Source: Mycobacterium kyorinense
Lineage (GTDB): Bacteria; Actinomycetota; Actinomycetes; Mycobacteriales; Mycobacteriaceae
NCBI RefSeq assembly: GCF_001672775.1
Contig: NZ_LZKJ01000087.1
Coordinates: 26,619-90,618 of the forward strand
Direction of reading: 5' to 3'
Length of the DNA: 64,000 nucleotides
Shown: positions 45,576 to 53,464 of the stretch, in pieces
Layout: the number at the start of each line of letters is the position of its first letter
How positions within the stretch are numbered: the stretch's first letter is position 1
Made by a program: the position numbers and the translations under genes
Notes under the pieces: model-generated
What the model was told of the DNA's origin: nothing
Database searches by the model: none
The model's input: the letters and a program-made list of their open reading frames with translations, nothing else

Positions 45576-47309
45576 ATGTTGACGCTTGCACTGATCGGGC
45601 TGGTCGGAGGTTTCGTGACCGGCATATCGCCGTGCATACTTCCCGTCCTGCCGGTGATCTTCTTCTCGGGCGCCCAGCGCAGCGGCGTCCCTGAGCCGGT
45701 GGGCTCCGGCGGCGGGGTTGCGGTTGCGGTCAAGCCAAAGCGCGTGTCTTTGCGGCCGTACTGGGTGATCGGCGGCCTGGTGTGCAGCTTCACCGCGGTC
45801 ACTCTGGTCGGCTCGGCACTGCTGTCGCTGCTGCACCTGCCGCAGGACGCGATTCGCTGGGCCGCGCTGGTCGCGTTGGTGGTGATCGGGCTGGGCCTGA
45901 TCTTCCCCCGGGTCGAGCAACTACTGGAACGGCCGTTCTCGCGCGTACCCCATATGCAGATCGCGCCCGGTGCAAACGGATTCGGTTTCGGGCTGGCGCT
46001 GGGGGTGCTCTATGTCCCGTGTGCCGGACCGGTTCTTGCCGCGATCGTCGTTGCCGGTGCCACCGCGTCGATCGGCTTGGATACCATCGTTCTCACCGCT
46101 ACGTTCGCGGTGGGCGCCGCAACGCCCTTGTTGTTCTTCGCGCTGGCCGGTCAACGAGTGGTCGAGCGGGTCAGCGCATTTCGACGTCGCCAGCGCGAAA
46201 TCCGCGTTGTGGCAGGCATCGTGACCATCCTGCTGGCGGTGGCGCTGGTGTTCAACCTCCCCGCAATGCTGCAGCGGGCGATCCCCGATTACACCGGCTC
46301 GCTGCAGAACCAGCTCGGCGGCGATGAACAGATTCGGGAAAGGCTTGGCGGCATCGTCACCGGCCAGAACAGGCAGCTGGACAATTGCACAAACGGCGCA
46401 CCAGCGCTGCAGAACTGCGGCCCAGCGCCGGACATCAAAAACATTGCCGGGTGGCTGAATACAGCCGGCGATACTCCCATCGGGCTGTCCTCGCTGCGGG
46501 GCAGAGTGGTGCTCGTCGACTTCTGGGCGTATTCGTGCATCAACTGTCAACGCGCCATTCCGCACGTCCAGGGCTGGTATCAGACCTACCGGGACAAGGG
46601 GTTCGACGTGATCGGCGTACACACCCCCGAGTACGCGTTCGAAAAGGTCGCCGGCAATGTCAAAAAAGGCGCCGCCGATCTGGGCATCACGTACCCGATT
46701 GCACTGGACAACGGCTACTCCACCTGGACGAACTACCGCAACCGCTACTGGCCTGCCGAATATTTGATCGACGCCGGCGGCACTGTGCGGCACATCAAAT
46801 TCGGCGAGGGCGACTACGGGGGCACCGAGAAACTGATCCGCCAGCTGCTCGCCGACGCCCACCCCGGTATCGCATTGCCCGCGCCGGTCGACGCGCCCGA
46901 CACCACTCCGCCGCTCGGCCTGACTCCCGAGACGTATCTCGGAGTGGGCAAGGCGGTCAACTACGCCGGCGGTGGCGTCTACGACGAAGGCTCGGCGACA
47001 TTCGCCTACCCGCCGACGCTGCCGAATGATTCCTTCGCTCTGCGGGGTTCGTGGGCGTTGGACTACCAGGGCGCGACGGCGCAGGGCGACGCTTCGGGCA
47101 TCGAACTCAACTATTACGCCAAGAACGTCTACCTCGTGGTCGGCGGCACCGGTTCCGTCTCGGTGATCCGCGACGGCACATCGACCACCGTGCCGATCAG
47201 CGGACCGCCAACCTCGCATCAGCTCGTGGCGGGCAGCCAGGTGGCCCGCGGACAACTGGAAGTGCGTGCTAGCGCAGGACTACAGGTGTTTTCATTCACC
47301 TACGGCTAA
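45576..47309 (+). CDS. dipZ: DipZ, CcdA-thioredoxin fusion membrane protein
   Basis: This 577-residue protein carries reducing equivalents across the membrane. The N-terminal CcdA-like part has about six helices with Cys20 in [11 protein letters not shown] and Cys149 in YVPCAGPVL. The TlpA/thioredoxin domain (about 295-430) has the redox pair C321-I-N-C324. The C-terminal beta-sandwich (about 460-577) is carbohydrate-binding-like, as in M. tuberculosis DipZ (Rv2874). The total is shorter than the M. tuberculosis protein as I recall it (about 695). It lies between the two FAS1 genes, the same order as in M. tuberculosis, and is probably the redox partner for SigK signalling or for FAS1 disulfides. 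Confidence 0.93.
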   Translation: MLTLALIGLVGGFVTGISPCILPVLPVIFFSGAQRSGVPEPVGSGGGVAVAVKPKRVSLRPYWVIGGLVCSFTAVTLVGSALLSLLHLPQDAIRWAALVALVVIGLGLIFPRVEQLLERPFSRVPHMQIAPGANGFGFGLALGVLYVPCAGPVLAAIVVAGATASIGLDTIVLTATFAVGAATPLLFFALAGQRVVERVSAFRRRQREIRVVAGIVTILLAVALVFNLPAMLQRAIPDYTGSLQNQLGGDEQIRERLGGIVTGQNRQLDNCTNGAPALQNCGPAPDIKNIAGWLNTAGDTPIGLSSLRGRVVLVDFWAYSCINCQRAIPHVQGWYQTYRDKGFDVIGVHTPEYAFEKVAGNVKKGAADLGITYPIALDNGYSTWTNYRNRYWPAEYLIDAGGTVRHIKFGEGDYGGTEKLIRQLLADAHPGIALPAPVDAPDTTPPLGLTPETYLGVGKAVNYAGGGVYDEGSATFAYPPTLPNDSFALRGSWALDYQGATAQGDASGIELNYYAKNVYLVVGGTGSVSVIRDGTSTTVPISGPPTSHQLVAGSQVARGQLEVRASAGLQVFSFTYG

Positions 47310-47313
47310 CCGA

Positions 47314-47340
47314 CGATCCGCCGTGCCTACGGCTCCGAAT
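47314..47340 (+). promoter_or_regulatory. SigK-like promoter of the mpt70-like gene
   Basis: CGATCC (47314-47319), 15 bp, CCGAAT (47335-47340). It begins 4 bp after the dipZ stop. Transcription would start near 47348, leaving a leader of about 33 nt with AAAGGGA before the ATG at 47381. Confidence 0.75.
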
Positions 47341-47380
47341 ACACAGTGACAGACCTGTCATAACAAAGGGAGCCCAAAGC

Positions 47381-47959
47381 ATGAACAAGACGATTGCAGC
47401 AACTGGTTTCGCGGCGGCGGCCGCCGTCAGCCTGGCGGCGGTTACTGCCCCGACCGTGGCGGCGGCCGATCCGGTCGGCCCCGGATGCGCGGACTACGCG
47501 GCGCTGCATCCCGATGGTCCGGCATCGGTGCAGGGCATGTCGCAGGACCCAGTGGCGACAGCCGCGTCGAACAACCCAGAGCTCACGACTTTGACCGCAG
47601 CGGTATCGGGTCAACTCAATCCCAACGTCAACCTCGTCGACACGCTCAACAACGGTCAGTACACGGTGTTCGCGCCCACCGACGCCGCATTCAACAAGTT
47701 GCCGGCCTCCACCATCGACGAGCTGAAGACCAACTCCGGCATGTTGAAGAACATCCTGACCTACCACGTCGTGCAGGGCCAGCTGAGTCCGACGAAAGTT
47801 GTTGGCGCCCAGAAGACTCTGCAAGGCGACACCGTGAGTGTGACCGGTCAGGGCAACGATCTCAGATTCAACAACGCGGGTCTGGTCTGCGGTGGCGTAC
47901 CCACCGCTAACGCGCAGGTGTACATGATCGACACCGTCCTGATGCCACCCAGCCAGTAG
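47381..47959 (+). CDS. mpt70: Secreted FAS1-domain protein, MPT70 homolog
   Basis: This 192-residue protein has a cleavable signal peptide (probable cut after TVAAA, about residue 29) and one FAS1 domain ([50 protein letters not shown]). It lacks the lipobox of the MPT83 homolog and is therefore released, like M. tuberculosis MPT70 (Rv2875). The two FAS1 genes look like a tandem duplication around dipZ. Its binding partner is unknown. The stop lies 1 bp from the convergent echA2 stop. Confidence 0.93.
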   Translation: MNKTIAATGFAAAAAVSLAAVTAPTVAAADPVGPGCADYAALHPDGPASVQGMSQDPVATAASNNPELTTLTAAVSGQLNPNVNLVDTLNNGQYTVFAPTDAAFNKLPASTIDELKTNSGMLKNILTYHVVQGQLSPTKVVGAQKTLQGDTVSVTGQGNDLRFNNAGLVCGGVPTANAQVYMIDTVLMPPSQ

Positions 47960-47960
47960 C

Positions 47961-48863
47961 TCACGGCGTGATGACGTGCGACGGGTCGGGCCGTAGGTCC
48001 GGCGGGGCCTGGCTGTAGTCGCCGAACGGCCCGTCGCGACGCTCGATGGCGGCGCGCACCCCGTCGGTGGCGGCGGTCTGGATGAACTCCAGCGCGTCGG
48101 GAGTGTTGCGCATCAGGCCGTCGAGGATGCCGCCGAGCGTCTGCGTCGACGCCAGACCCATGTTCTCGTAGGCCTGGTTGACAATGAGCTTCTGAGCTCG
48201 TAACTGCGACAACGGGATTCGCGCCAACTCAGCCGCGATTTCGGCGACGCGGGCCTCCAGCCGCTCGAACGGCACCGCCTCGTTGATCAGCTCGACCTCG
48301 GCGGCCTGCACACCGGTCAGCGGCCGGCCGGTCAGCGAATGCCACTTGACCTTGGCCAAACTGAGCCGATAAAGCCACATGCCGGTCAGGTATGCGCCCC
48401 ACATCCGGCTGTACGGGGTGCCGATCACGGCGTCCTCACTGGCGATGACGAGGTCGGCGCACAGCGCGTAATCGCTGGCTCCGCCGACGCACCAGCCGTG
48501 CACCTGCGCGATCACCGGTTTGGACGCCCGCCAGATCGCCATGAATTTCTGGGTCGGCCCGGTTTCGCGGGCGCTGACCATCGCGAAATCCTTGCCCGGA
48601 TCCCATCGGCCGTCGGTCATCATGGTTTCGCCCCAGTGTTGGAAGCCGCCACCGAAGTCGTAACCGCCGGAGAACGCCCGCCCGGCACCGCGCAACACGA
48701 TCACTTTGATCTCCTGGTCGCGTTCGGCCAGGCCGACCGCGGCCTCGATCTCGTCGGGCATCGGCGGGACGATGGTGTTGAGTTGCTCGGGCCGGTTCAA
48801 GGTGATGGTGGCGACCGGACCGGCCGTCGTGTACAGCAGTGTTTGGAATTCAGGTGTGGGCAT
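47961..48863 (-). CDS. echA2: Enoyl-CoA hydratase/isomerase family protein EchA2
   Basis: This 300-residue crotonase-fold protein corresponds to M. tuberculosis Rv0456c. The first oxyanion-hole region reads IVLRGAGRAFSGGYDFG and the second VHGWCVGGASDYALCADLVIAS. The canonical catalytic Glu positions are not both obvious: the second region ends in GTPYSRMWGAY. The reaction may therefore differ from classic hydration. ATG 48863. It is convergent to the mpt70-like gene. In M. tuberculosis Rv0450c-Rv0455c, including mmpL4/mmpS4, precede it; they are not in this window. Confidence 0.92.
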   Translation of the reverse strand: MPTPEFQTLLYTTAGPVATITLNRPEQLNTIVPPMPDEIEAAVGLAERDQEIKVIVLRGAGRAFSGGYDFGGGFQHWGETMMTDGRWDPGKDFAMVSARETGPTQKFMAIWRASKPVIAQVHGWCVGGASDYALCADLVIASEDAVIGTPYSRMWGAYLTGMWLYRLSLAKVKWHSLTGRPLTGVQAAEVELINEAVPFERLEARVAEIAAELARIPLSQLRAQKLIVNQAYENMGLASTQTLGGILDGLMRNTPDALEFIQTAATDGVRAAIERRDGPFGDYSQAPPDLRPDPSHVITP

Positions 48864-48927
48864 CGCTCAAGCGAAGTCGTTCCTAGAGTGCGTGTCCAGC
48901 GGGCCGCGCCGATGGCCGCTTGTTCAA

Positions 48928-48982
48928 CGAGCGTGAAGTTGAGTTCACGCTCGAGCGCCAGAGTGAACCCAGCTTCACGCTC
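48928..48982. repeat. Tandem hairpins with a TTCACGCTCG motif
   Basis: CGAGCGTGAA (48928-48937) and TTCACGCTCG (48944-48953) form a perfect 10-bp stem with a 6-nt loop. Directly after it GAGTGAA (48961-48967) and TTCACGCTC (48974-48982) form a second, imperfect one. The 13-mer TTCACGCTCGGCG recurs beside the icl-fadB2 hairpin at about 62759. Confidence 0.6.
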
Positions 48983-49053
48983 GGCGGACTTCGACTCTTA
49001 CCACGCCCTTAAAAGTCATACTATTTCCTTAACTTTGCACTAGGTAGCTGAGC

Positions 49054-49200
49054 GTGAATCGGTTCGATGTGGCGATCGTCGGCTCTCGATGTGCGAGCTC
49101 CCCGCTGGCGACGCTGCTGGACCGGCATCGCCTGCTCGACGGAATTCTGGCAGCCGGTGCGGTGCCGCTCGATCGACTCACCTTGATCAACGACGACGTC
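49054..49200 (+). pseudogene. Remnant of an FAD-dependent oxidoreductase gene
   Basis: The frame beginning at GTG 49054 encodes NRFDVAIVGSRCASSPLATLL, the N-terminal Rossmann sequence of geranylgeranyl-reductase-like flavoproteins. It then continues LLDGILAAGAVPLDRLTLIND, which resembles a segment about 40 residues further on in those proteins. The intervening part and the rest of the enzyme are missing. The fragment is in frame with the following kinase. It may be untranslated, or it may form an odd N-terminal extension of that kinase. Confidence 0.55.
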
Positions 49201-49263
49201 CGAATCGACGCGACGGTCGATCGGCAGGTGGCTGGAGCGACGGTAACACTGTCGTCGGGCAAG

Positions 49264-50628
49264 ATGTCCTGCGTGGAGCCGGACACTCGCTGGCATCGGC
49301 TGCAACGGCTGCTGATGCGAATGTTGTCGCTACGCACCATCGTCTTCATCGCCGCGCTCTCGGTGGTGATCCTGGTTTTGACCCTTGGCGCCTGGGTGTG
49401 GATCGGCGTGACCAACGATCAACACAACCAGCTGGACCGCCGACTGGACTCGGTAAGCAGCCTGGGCGACATCAGCACGCTGCTGAGCAACCCCGACGGC
49501 GACCAGCCGACGCCGAGCGGCGATCTGGTGCGCACCGCGCGCATCGGGCCCGCGACCGTATCGGTGCCCAGCGACATCGTGTTGCCAAAACTGGACAACG
49601 GCTATGCCGATACCACCATCAACGGCGTCGAATATCGGGTTCGCACGTTCACCGCCGGCCACGCCTCGATTGCGCTCGGCGCCCCGTTGGCCGAAGCTCA
49701 GAACCGAATCAACGAACTGCATCTGCGGGTTTTGTTGATCTGCGGCGGCGTCATCGTCGGCACGGTTCTCGTCGGCTGGGTGATCTCGCTGATCATGGTT
49801 AATCCGTTCCGGCTGCTGGCCCAGCAGGCGCGAGCCATCAACGCGCAGTCCAAACCCGACGAAGTCCAGGTCCGTGGCGTGCAGGAGGCGGTGGAAATCG
49901 CCGAGGCGGTCGAGGGAATGCTGGCCCGCATCGGCAACGAGCAGCAACGCACCAAAGCCGCCTTGGAATCCGCGCGTGACTTCGCCGCAGTGGCCTCCCA
50001 TGAGCTGCGCACGCCGTTGACCGCCATGCGCACCAACTTGGAGGTGCTGTCGACCCTCGAGTTGCCCGCCGAGCAGCGCAAAGAAGTCGTCGGCGACGTC
50101 ATCCGCACCCAAGGCAGGATCGAGGCGACATTGTCGGCGCTCGAACGGCTGGCCCAAAGTGAACTGACCACTGTCGACGATTTCGTCCCGTTCGACATCA
50201 CCGAACTGCTGGATCGCGCCGCGCACGACGCGGTCCGGGTTTATCCCGACCTGGATGTGTCGCTGGTGCCCTCGCCGACTGTGCTGATGGTGGGGCTGCC
50301 GGTCGGGCTGCGGCTGGTGGTCGATAATGCGATCGCCAACGCGGTCAAGCACGGTGGCGCCACCGAAATCCTGCTCAGCGCAACCAGTTCCGCCTATGGC
50401 GTGGAACTTGCGATCGACGACAACGGCAGTGGTGTGCCCGAAGAAGAACGGGCCGCGGTCTTCGAACGGTTCTCCCGCGGGTCGACGGCGTCGCGGTCGG
50501 GTTCGGGCCTGGGGCTGGCGCTGGTTGCCCAGCAGGCCGAATTGCACGGCGGCAGCGCGGCGTTGGAGACCAGCTCGCTGGGCGGAGCGCGTCTGGTGCT
50601 GCGGCTGCCCGGAACGCACGACAACTAG
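49264..50628 (+). CDS. Orphan sensor histidine kinase, PrrB-like
   Basis: This histidine kinase is very similar to M. tuberculosis PrrB. From ATG 49264 it has 454 residues: TM1 in LSLRTIVFIAALSVVILVL, a periplasmic sensor with DNGYADTTINGVEYRVRTF, TM2 in VLLICGGVIVGTVLVGW, HAMP, the phospho-acceptor His in SHELRTPLTAM, and HATPase boxes NAIANAVKHGG, DDNGSGVP and SGSGLGLALVAQQ. The frame is open back to GTG 49054, which would add 70 residues of flavoprotein remnant. No response-regulator gene is adjacent, so its partner is elsewhere; cross-talk with PrrA is possible. Its stop overlaps the convergent dedA stop by 4 bp. Confidence 0.88.
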   Translation: MSCVEPDTRWHRLQRLLMRMLSLRTIVFIAALSVVILVLTLGAWVWIGVTNDQHNQLDRRLDSVSSLGDISTLLSNPDGDQPTPSGDLVRTARIGPATVSVPSDIVLPKLDNGYADTTINGVEYRVRTFTAGHASIALGAPLAEAQNRINELHLRVLLICGGVIVGTVLVGWVISLIMVNPFRLLAQQARAINAQSKPDEVQVRGVQEAVEIAEAVEGMLARIGNEQQRTKAALESARDFAAVASHELRTPLTAMRTNLEVLSTLELPAEQRKEVVGDVIRTQGRIEATLSALERLAQSELTTVDDFVPFDITELLDRAAHDAVRVYPDLDVSLVPSPTVLMVGLPVGLRLVVDNAIANAVKHGGATEILLSATSSAYGVELAIDDNGSGVPEEERAAVFERFSRGSTASRSGSGLGLALVAQQAELHGGSAALETSSLGGARLVLRLPGTHDN

Positions 50629-51287
50629 GGCGGCCTGTTGTCGCAGTTGTCGGCGGCAGGGGAGCGGCGTCGCCGGCGTTTGATCAGCCACCGGATGGAC
50701 ACGGCGATCACGGCAGCGGCCAACGCCGCCAAAAAGTACTTTTCGTAGTGCTGGAATTCGGTGTAAATCGCGGTGATGTGGTCGCCGGCCACATAGCCGA
50801 CGAGAACCCAGAGGCTGACCCACGCGATGGCGCCCAGCACGTTGTAGGCCAGAAAGCGCCACCAGCGCATGTGCGCCAGGCCGGCCACCACTCCGTTGGC
50901 CTGCCGCAGTCCATCGATGAACCGGGCGACCGGTACGACGACGTTGCCGTGTTTGGCGAAGAACCGCTCGGCCGTGGCGAGCCGGTCCTCAGTCAGGAAT
51001 ACGTAGCGACCGAAGCGCAGTACCAACGGCCGGCCGGCGAAATGACCGATGGCATAGCCGATGTTGTCACCGGCGACGGCAGCCACCAATCCCAACGCCA
51101 GCACGACGGCCAGGTTCAGCTGGCCGGCTCCGGCGTAGATGCCGGCGGCGATCAACACGGTTTGGCCGGGAGCCGGAATGCCGAAGCCCTCCACGCCGAC
51201 CAGAGCCACTACTGCTGCATAGCCGTGACGGTCCAGGATGGGGGCCAGCGATTGCAGGATCCCGGGTAGCTGCGCAGACATCGACAT
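50625..51287 (-). CDS. DedA family membrane protein
   Basis: This 220-residue protein has the DedA/SNARE-associated domain: VEGFGIPAPGQTVLIAAGIYAGAG, VAAVAGDNIGYAIGHFAGRPLVLRFGRYVFL and ARFIDGLRQANGVVAGLAHMRWWRFLAYNVLGA. DedA proteins are lipid transporters or scramblases and affect cell envelope charge and division. The C-terminus is very basic (KRRRRRS). ATG 51287; a second in-frame ATG lies two codons downstream. Confidence 0.92.
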   Translation of the reverse strand: MSMSAQLPGILQSLAPILDRHGYAAVVALVGVEGFGIPAPGQTVLIAAGIYAGAGQLNLAVVLALGLVAAVAGDNIGYAIGHFAGRPLVLRFGRYVFLTEDRLATAERFFAKHGNVVVPVARFIDGLRQANGVVAGLAHMRWWRFLAYNVLGAIAWVSLWVLVGYVAGDHITAIYTEFQHYEKYFLAALAAAVIAVSIRWLIKRRRRRSPAADNCDNRPP

Positions 51288-51324
51288 AAGAGTGCCCGCA
51301 AAGCCGTGCTATTAGACGTCAACC

Positions 51325-53340
51325 TCAACGCGCCAGCATCCGCCACAGGAATGCGAAGCTCAGCGCGGACTTGAACGCGGTCTGGGCGTTGTCGGCCGCG
51401 CCGGCGTGGCCGCCCTCGATGTTTTCGTAGTACCAGACCCGGTGTCCGGCCGCTTCCAGCGCGGCGGTCATCTTGCGGGCATGCCCCGGATGCACCCGAT
51501 CGTCGCGGGTCGACGTGGTGATCAGCACCGGCGGGTACTGCCGATCCGACGAAATATGGTGATACGGCGAGTATTTCGAGATGAACTCCCAGTCCGCGGG
51601 ATCGTCGGGATCGCCGTATTCGGCCACCCAGGACGCCCCGGCCAGAAGTAGGTGGTAGCGCCGCATGTCTAGCAGCGGCACCTGGCACACCAGCGCGCCG
51701 AACAACTGCGGATATTGGGTCAACATGATCCCCATCAGCAGCCCGCCGTTGCTGCCGCCCTGCGCGCCCAGTTGCGGCACCGTGGTGATCCCGCGGTCCA
51801 CCAGATCGGCTGCCACCGCCGCGAAATCCTCGGCCACCTTGTGCCGGCCTGCGCGCATCGCCTGGGTGTGCCAGCCCGGACCGTACTCGCCGCCGCCGCG
51901 GATGTTGGCCAGCACATAGGTGCCGCCGCGGGCCAGCCACAGCCGGCCCAGCACCCCGTCGTATCCGGGGGTGCGGGCCACTTCGAAACCGCCGTAGCCA
52001 CCCAGCAGGGTGGGCCCCTTCGCCTCGGCGGGCCGCACCACGAAGTAGGGGATCGACGTGCCGTCCCGCGACGACACGAAATGCTGGGTGACAGTGAGGT
52101 TCTCGGCATCGAAAAAGGCCGGGGCGGACTTGATCTCACGCAGCGGTCCGTCGACGGGTCCGTGCAGCAACCGCGACGGGGTATCGAATCCGCTGGAGTC
52201 CAAAAAGATCTCGTCACCGATGTCGTCGGCCGCCGCGATCACGGTGTTGGTGTTGGCCGGCACGTCGGTGACCGGACGGCGCTCCCAACTGCCCGGAGTG
52301 GCGATTTCGACGCGACTGGCCACATCGGCCAGCGTGACGATCACCAGCCGATCACGCGTCCACGCGTAGTGGTGCAGGCTGGTGTGCTCGTCGGGCTCGA
52401 ACACCACCCGCAACTGGGCTGTGCCCGCGAGAAATTCGTCGTAGTCGGCGGCCAGCAGCGAGCCCGCGACATACGAGGCGCTGCCGGTCAACCAGTCAGT
52501 GCGCAACTCGATCAACAGCCATTGCCGGTGCACCGACACCGTCGCGTCGGTGGGGGCGTCGATGCGGATCAACTCGCAACCATCCGGGGAGCCGCGCAGT
52601 TCGTAGACCTCGTCGTTGAAGAAGTCGATGGCGCGGTTGACGAAGGTGCGCTCGAAACCCGGTGTGCGGTCGGCTCCCGCCGACACGGTGACGTCTTCGC
52701 GTGATCCCTCGAAGACGGTCTCGGCAGCCGTCAGTGGCGTGCCGCGGCGCCATCGCTTGACGACCCGCGGATAGCCGGATTCGGTCAACGAGTCACCACC
52801 AAAGTCGGTGCCCACCAGCAGAATCTCCGGCTCAAGCCAGCTGACTTGCGACTTGGCTTCCGGCAACTCGAACCCGCCGGCAACGAATTCGCGTGCCGCC
52901 ATGTCGAATTCACGAACGATCGCCGCGTCGGAGCCGCCGCGCGACAGTCCGACCAGGGCGCGGGTGTGGTCGGGTTCGATGACCTGCGCGCCGGCCCACA
53001 CCCAGTTCTCGTCGTCGGCGCGGGCCAGTTCGTCGACATCGATCAGCACATCCCATTCGGGGGTGTCGCTGCGGTAACTGTCCAAGGTGGTGCGCCGCCA
53101 CAGACCGCGGGGGTTGGCGGCGTCGCGCCAGAAGTTGTACAGGTATTCGCCGCGGCGCCGCACATAGGGGATGCGGGCATCGGTGTCGAGCACCTCGAGA
53201 GCCTCGGCGCGCATCTGCTCGAACTGCGCACCGGAAAACTCGTCGACGGTCGGTTCGTTGCGAGCGCGCACCCAGTCCAGCGCGTCGTCGCCGGCGATGT
53301 CCTCCAGCCACAGATAGGGGTCGTCCAACTCCTGAGGCAT
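51325..53340 (-). CDS. Prolyl oligopeptidase family serine peptidase (Rv0457c-like)
   Basis: This 671-residue S9A peptidase has an N-terminal beta-propeller (about 60-390) and a C-terminal alpha/beta-hydrolase domain. The catalytic Ser is in GGSNGGLLMG, the Asp in TSTRDDRVHPGHA and the His in EGGHAGAAD. It cleaves small peptides after proline, probably in the cytoplasm since no signal peptide is present. It matches M. tuberculosis Rv0457c. Directly upstream of ATG 53340 lies a leader repeat also found before the gene at 58734. Confidence 0.94.
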   Translation of the reverse strand: MPQELDDPYLWLEDIAGDDALDWVRARNEPTVDEFSGAQFEQMRAEALEVLDTDARIPYVRRRGEYLYNFWRDAANPRGLWRRTTLDSYRSDTPEWDVLIDVDELARADDENWVWAGAQVIEPDHTRALVGLSRGGSDAAIVREFDMAAREFVAGGFELPEAKSQVSWLEPEILLVGTDFGGDSLTESGYPRVVKRWRRGTPLTAAETVFEGSREDVTVSAGADRTPGFERTFVNRAIDFFNDEVYELRGSPDGCELIRIDAPTDATVSVHRQWLLIELRTDWLTGSASYVAGSLLAADYDEFLAGTAQLRVVFEPDEHTSLHHYAWTRDRLVIVTLADVASRVEIATPGSWERRPVTDVPANTNTVIAAADDIGDEIFLDSSGFDTPSRLLHGPVDGPLREIKSAPAFFDAENLTVTQHFVSSRDGTSIPYFVVRPAEAKGPTLLGGYGGFEVARTPGYDGVLGRLWLARGGTYVLANIRGGGEYGPGWHTQAMRAGRHKVAEDFAAVAADLVDRGITTVPQLGAQGGSNGGLLMGIMLTQYPQLFGALVCQVPLLDMRRYHLLLAGASWVAEYGDPDDPADWEFISKYSPYHHISSDRQYPPVLITTSTRDDRVHPGHARKMTAALEAAGHRVWYYENIEGGHAGAADNAQTAFKSALSFAFLWRMLAR

Positions 53341-53388
53341 GTGCGCGGCTCCTCCTCATCGCGCTCGCGCTCTGCATCGTCGCCGCGC
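53341..53388 (-). repeat. Leader repeat, copy A
   Basis: Read on the minus strand, this 48-bp segment contains GGCGACGATGCAG, later GCGATGAGGAGGAGC and CGCGCAC, then the ATG of the peptidase gene. It supplies the ribosome-binding GGAGGAG. Copy B at 58735-58800 shares these blocks. Confidence 0.6.
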
Positions 53389-53464
53389 GAGCAAGGCATG
53401 GAAGTCATTGTGACCGCAGCGGTACTGTGAGCTGTGTAACACCGTGACACGAGGAGTTGATCCG

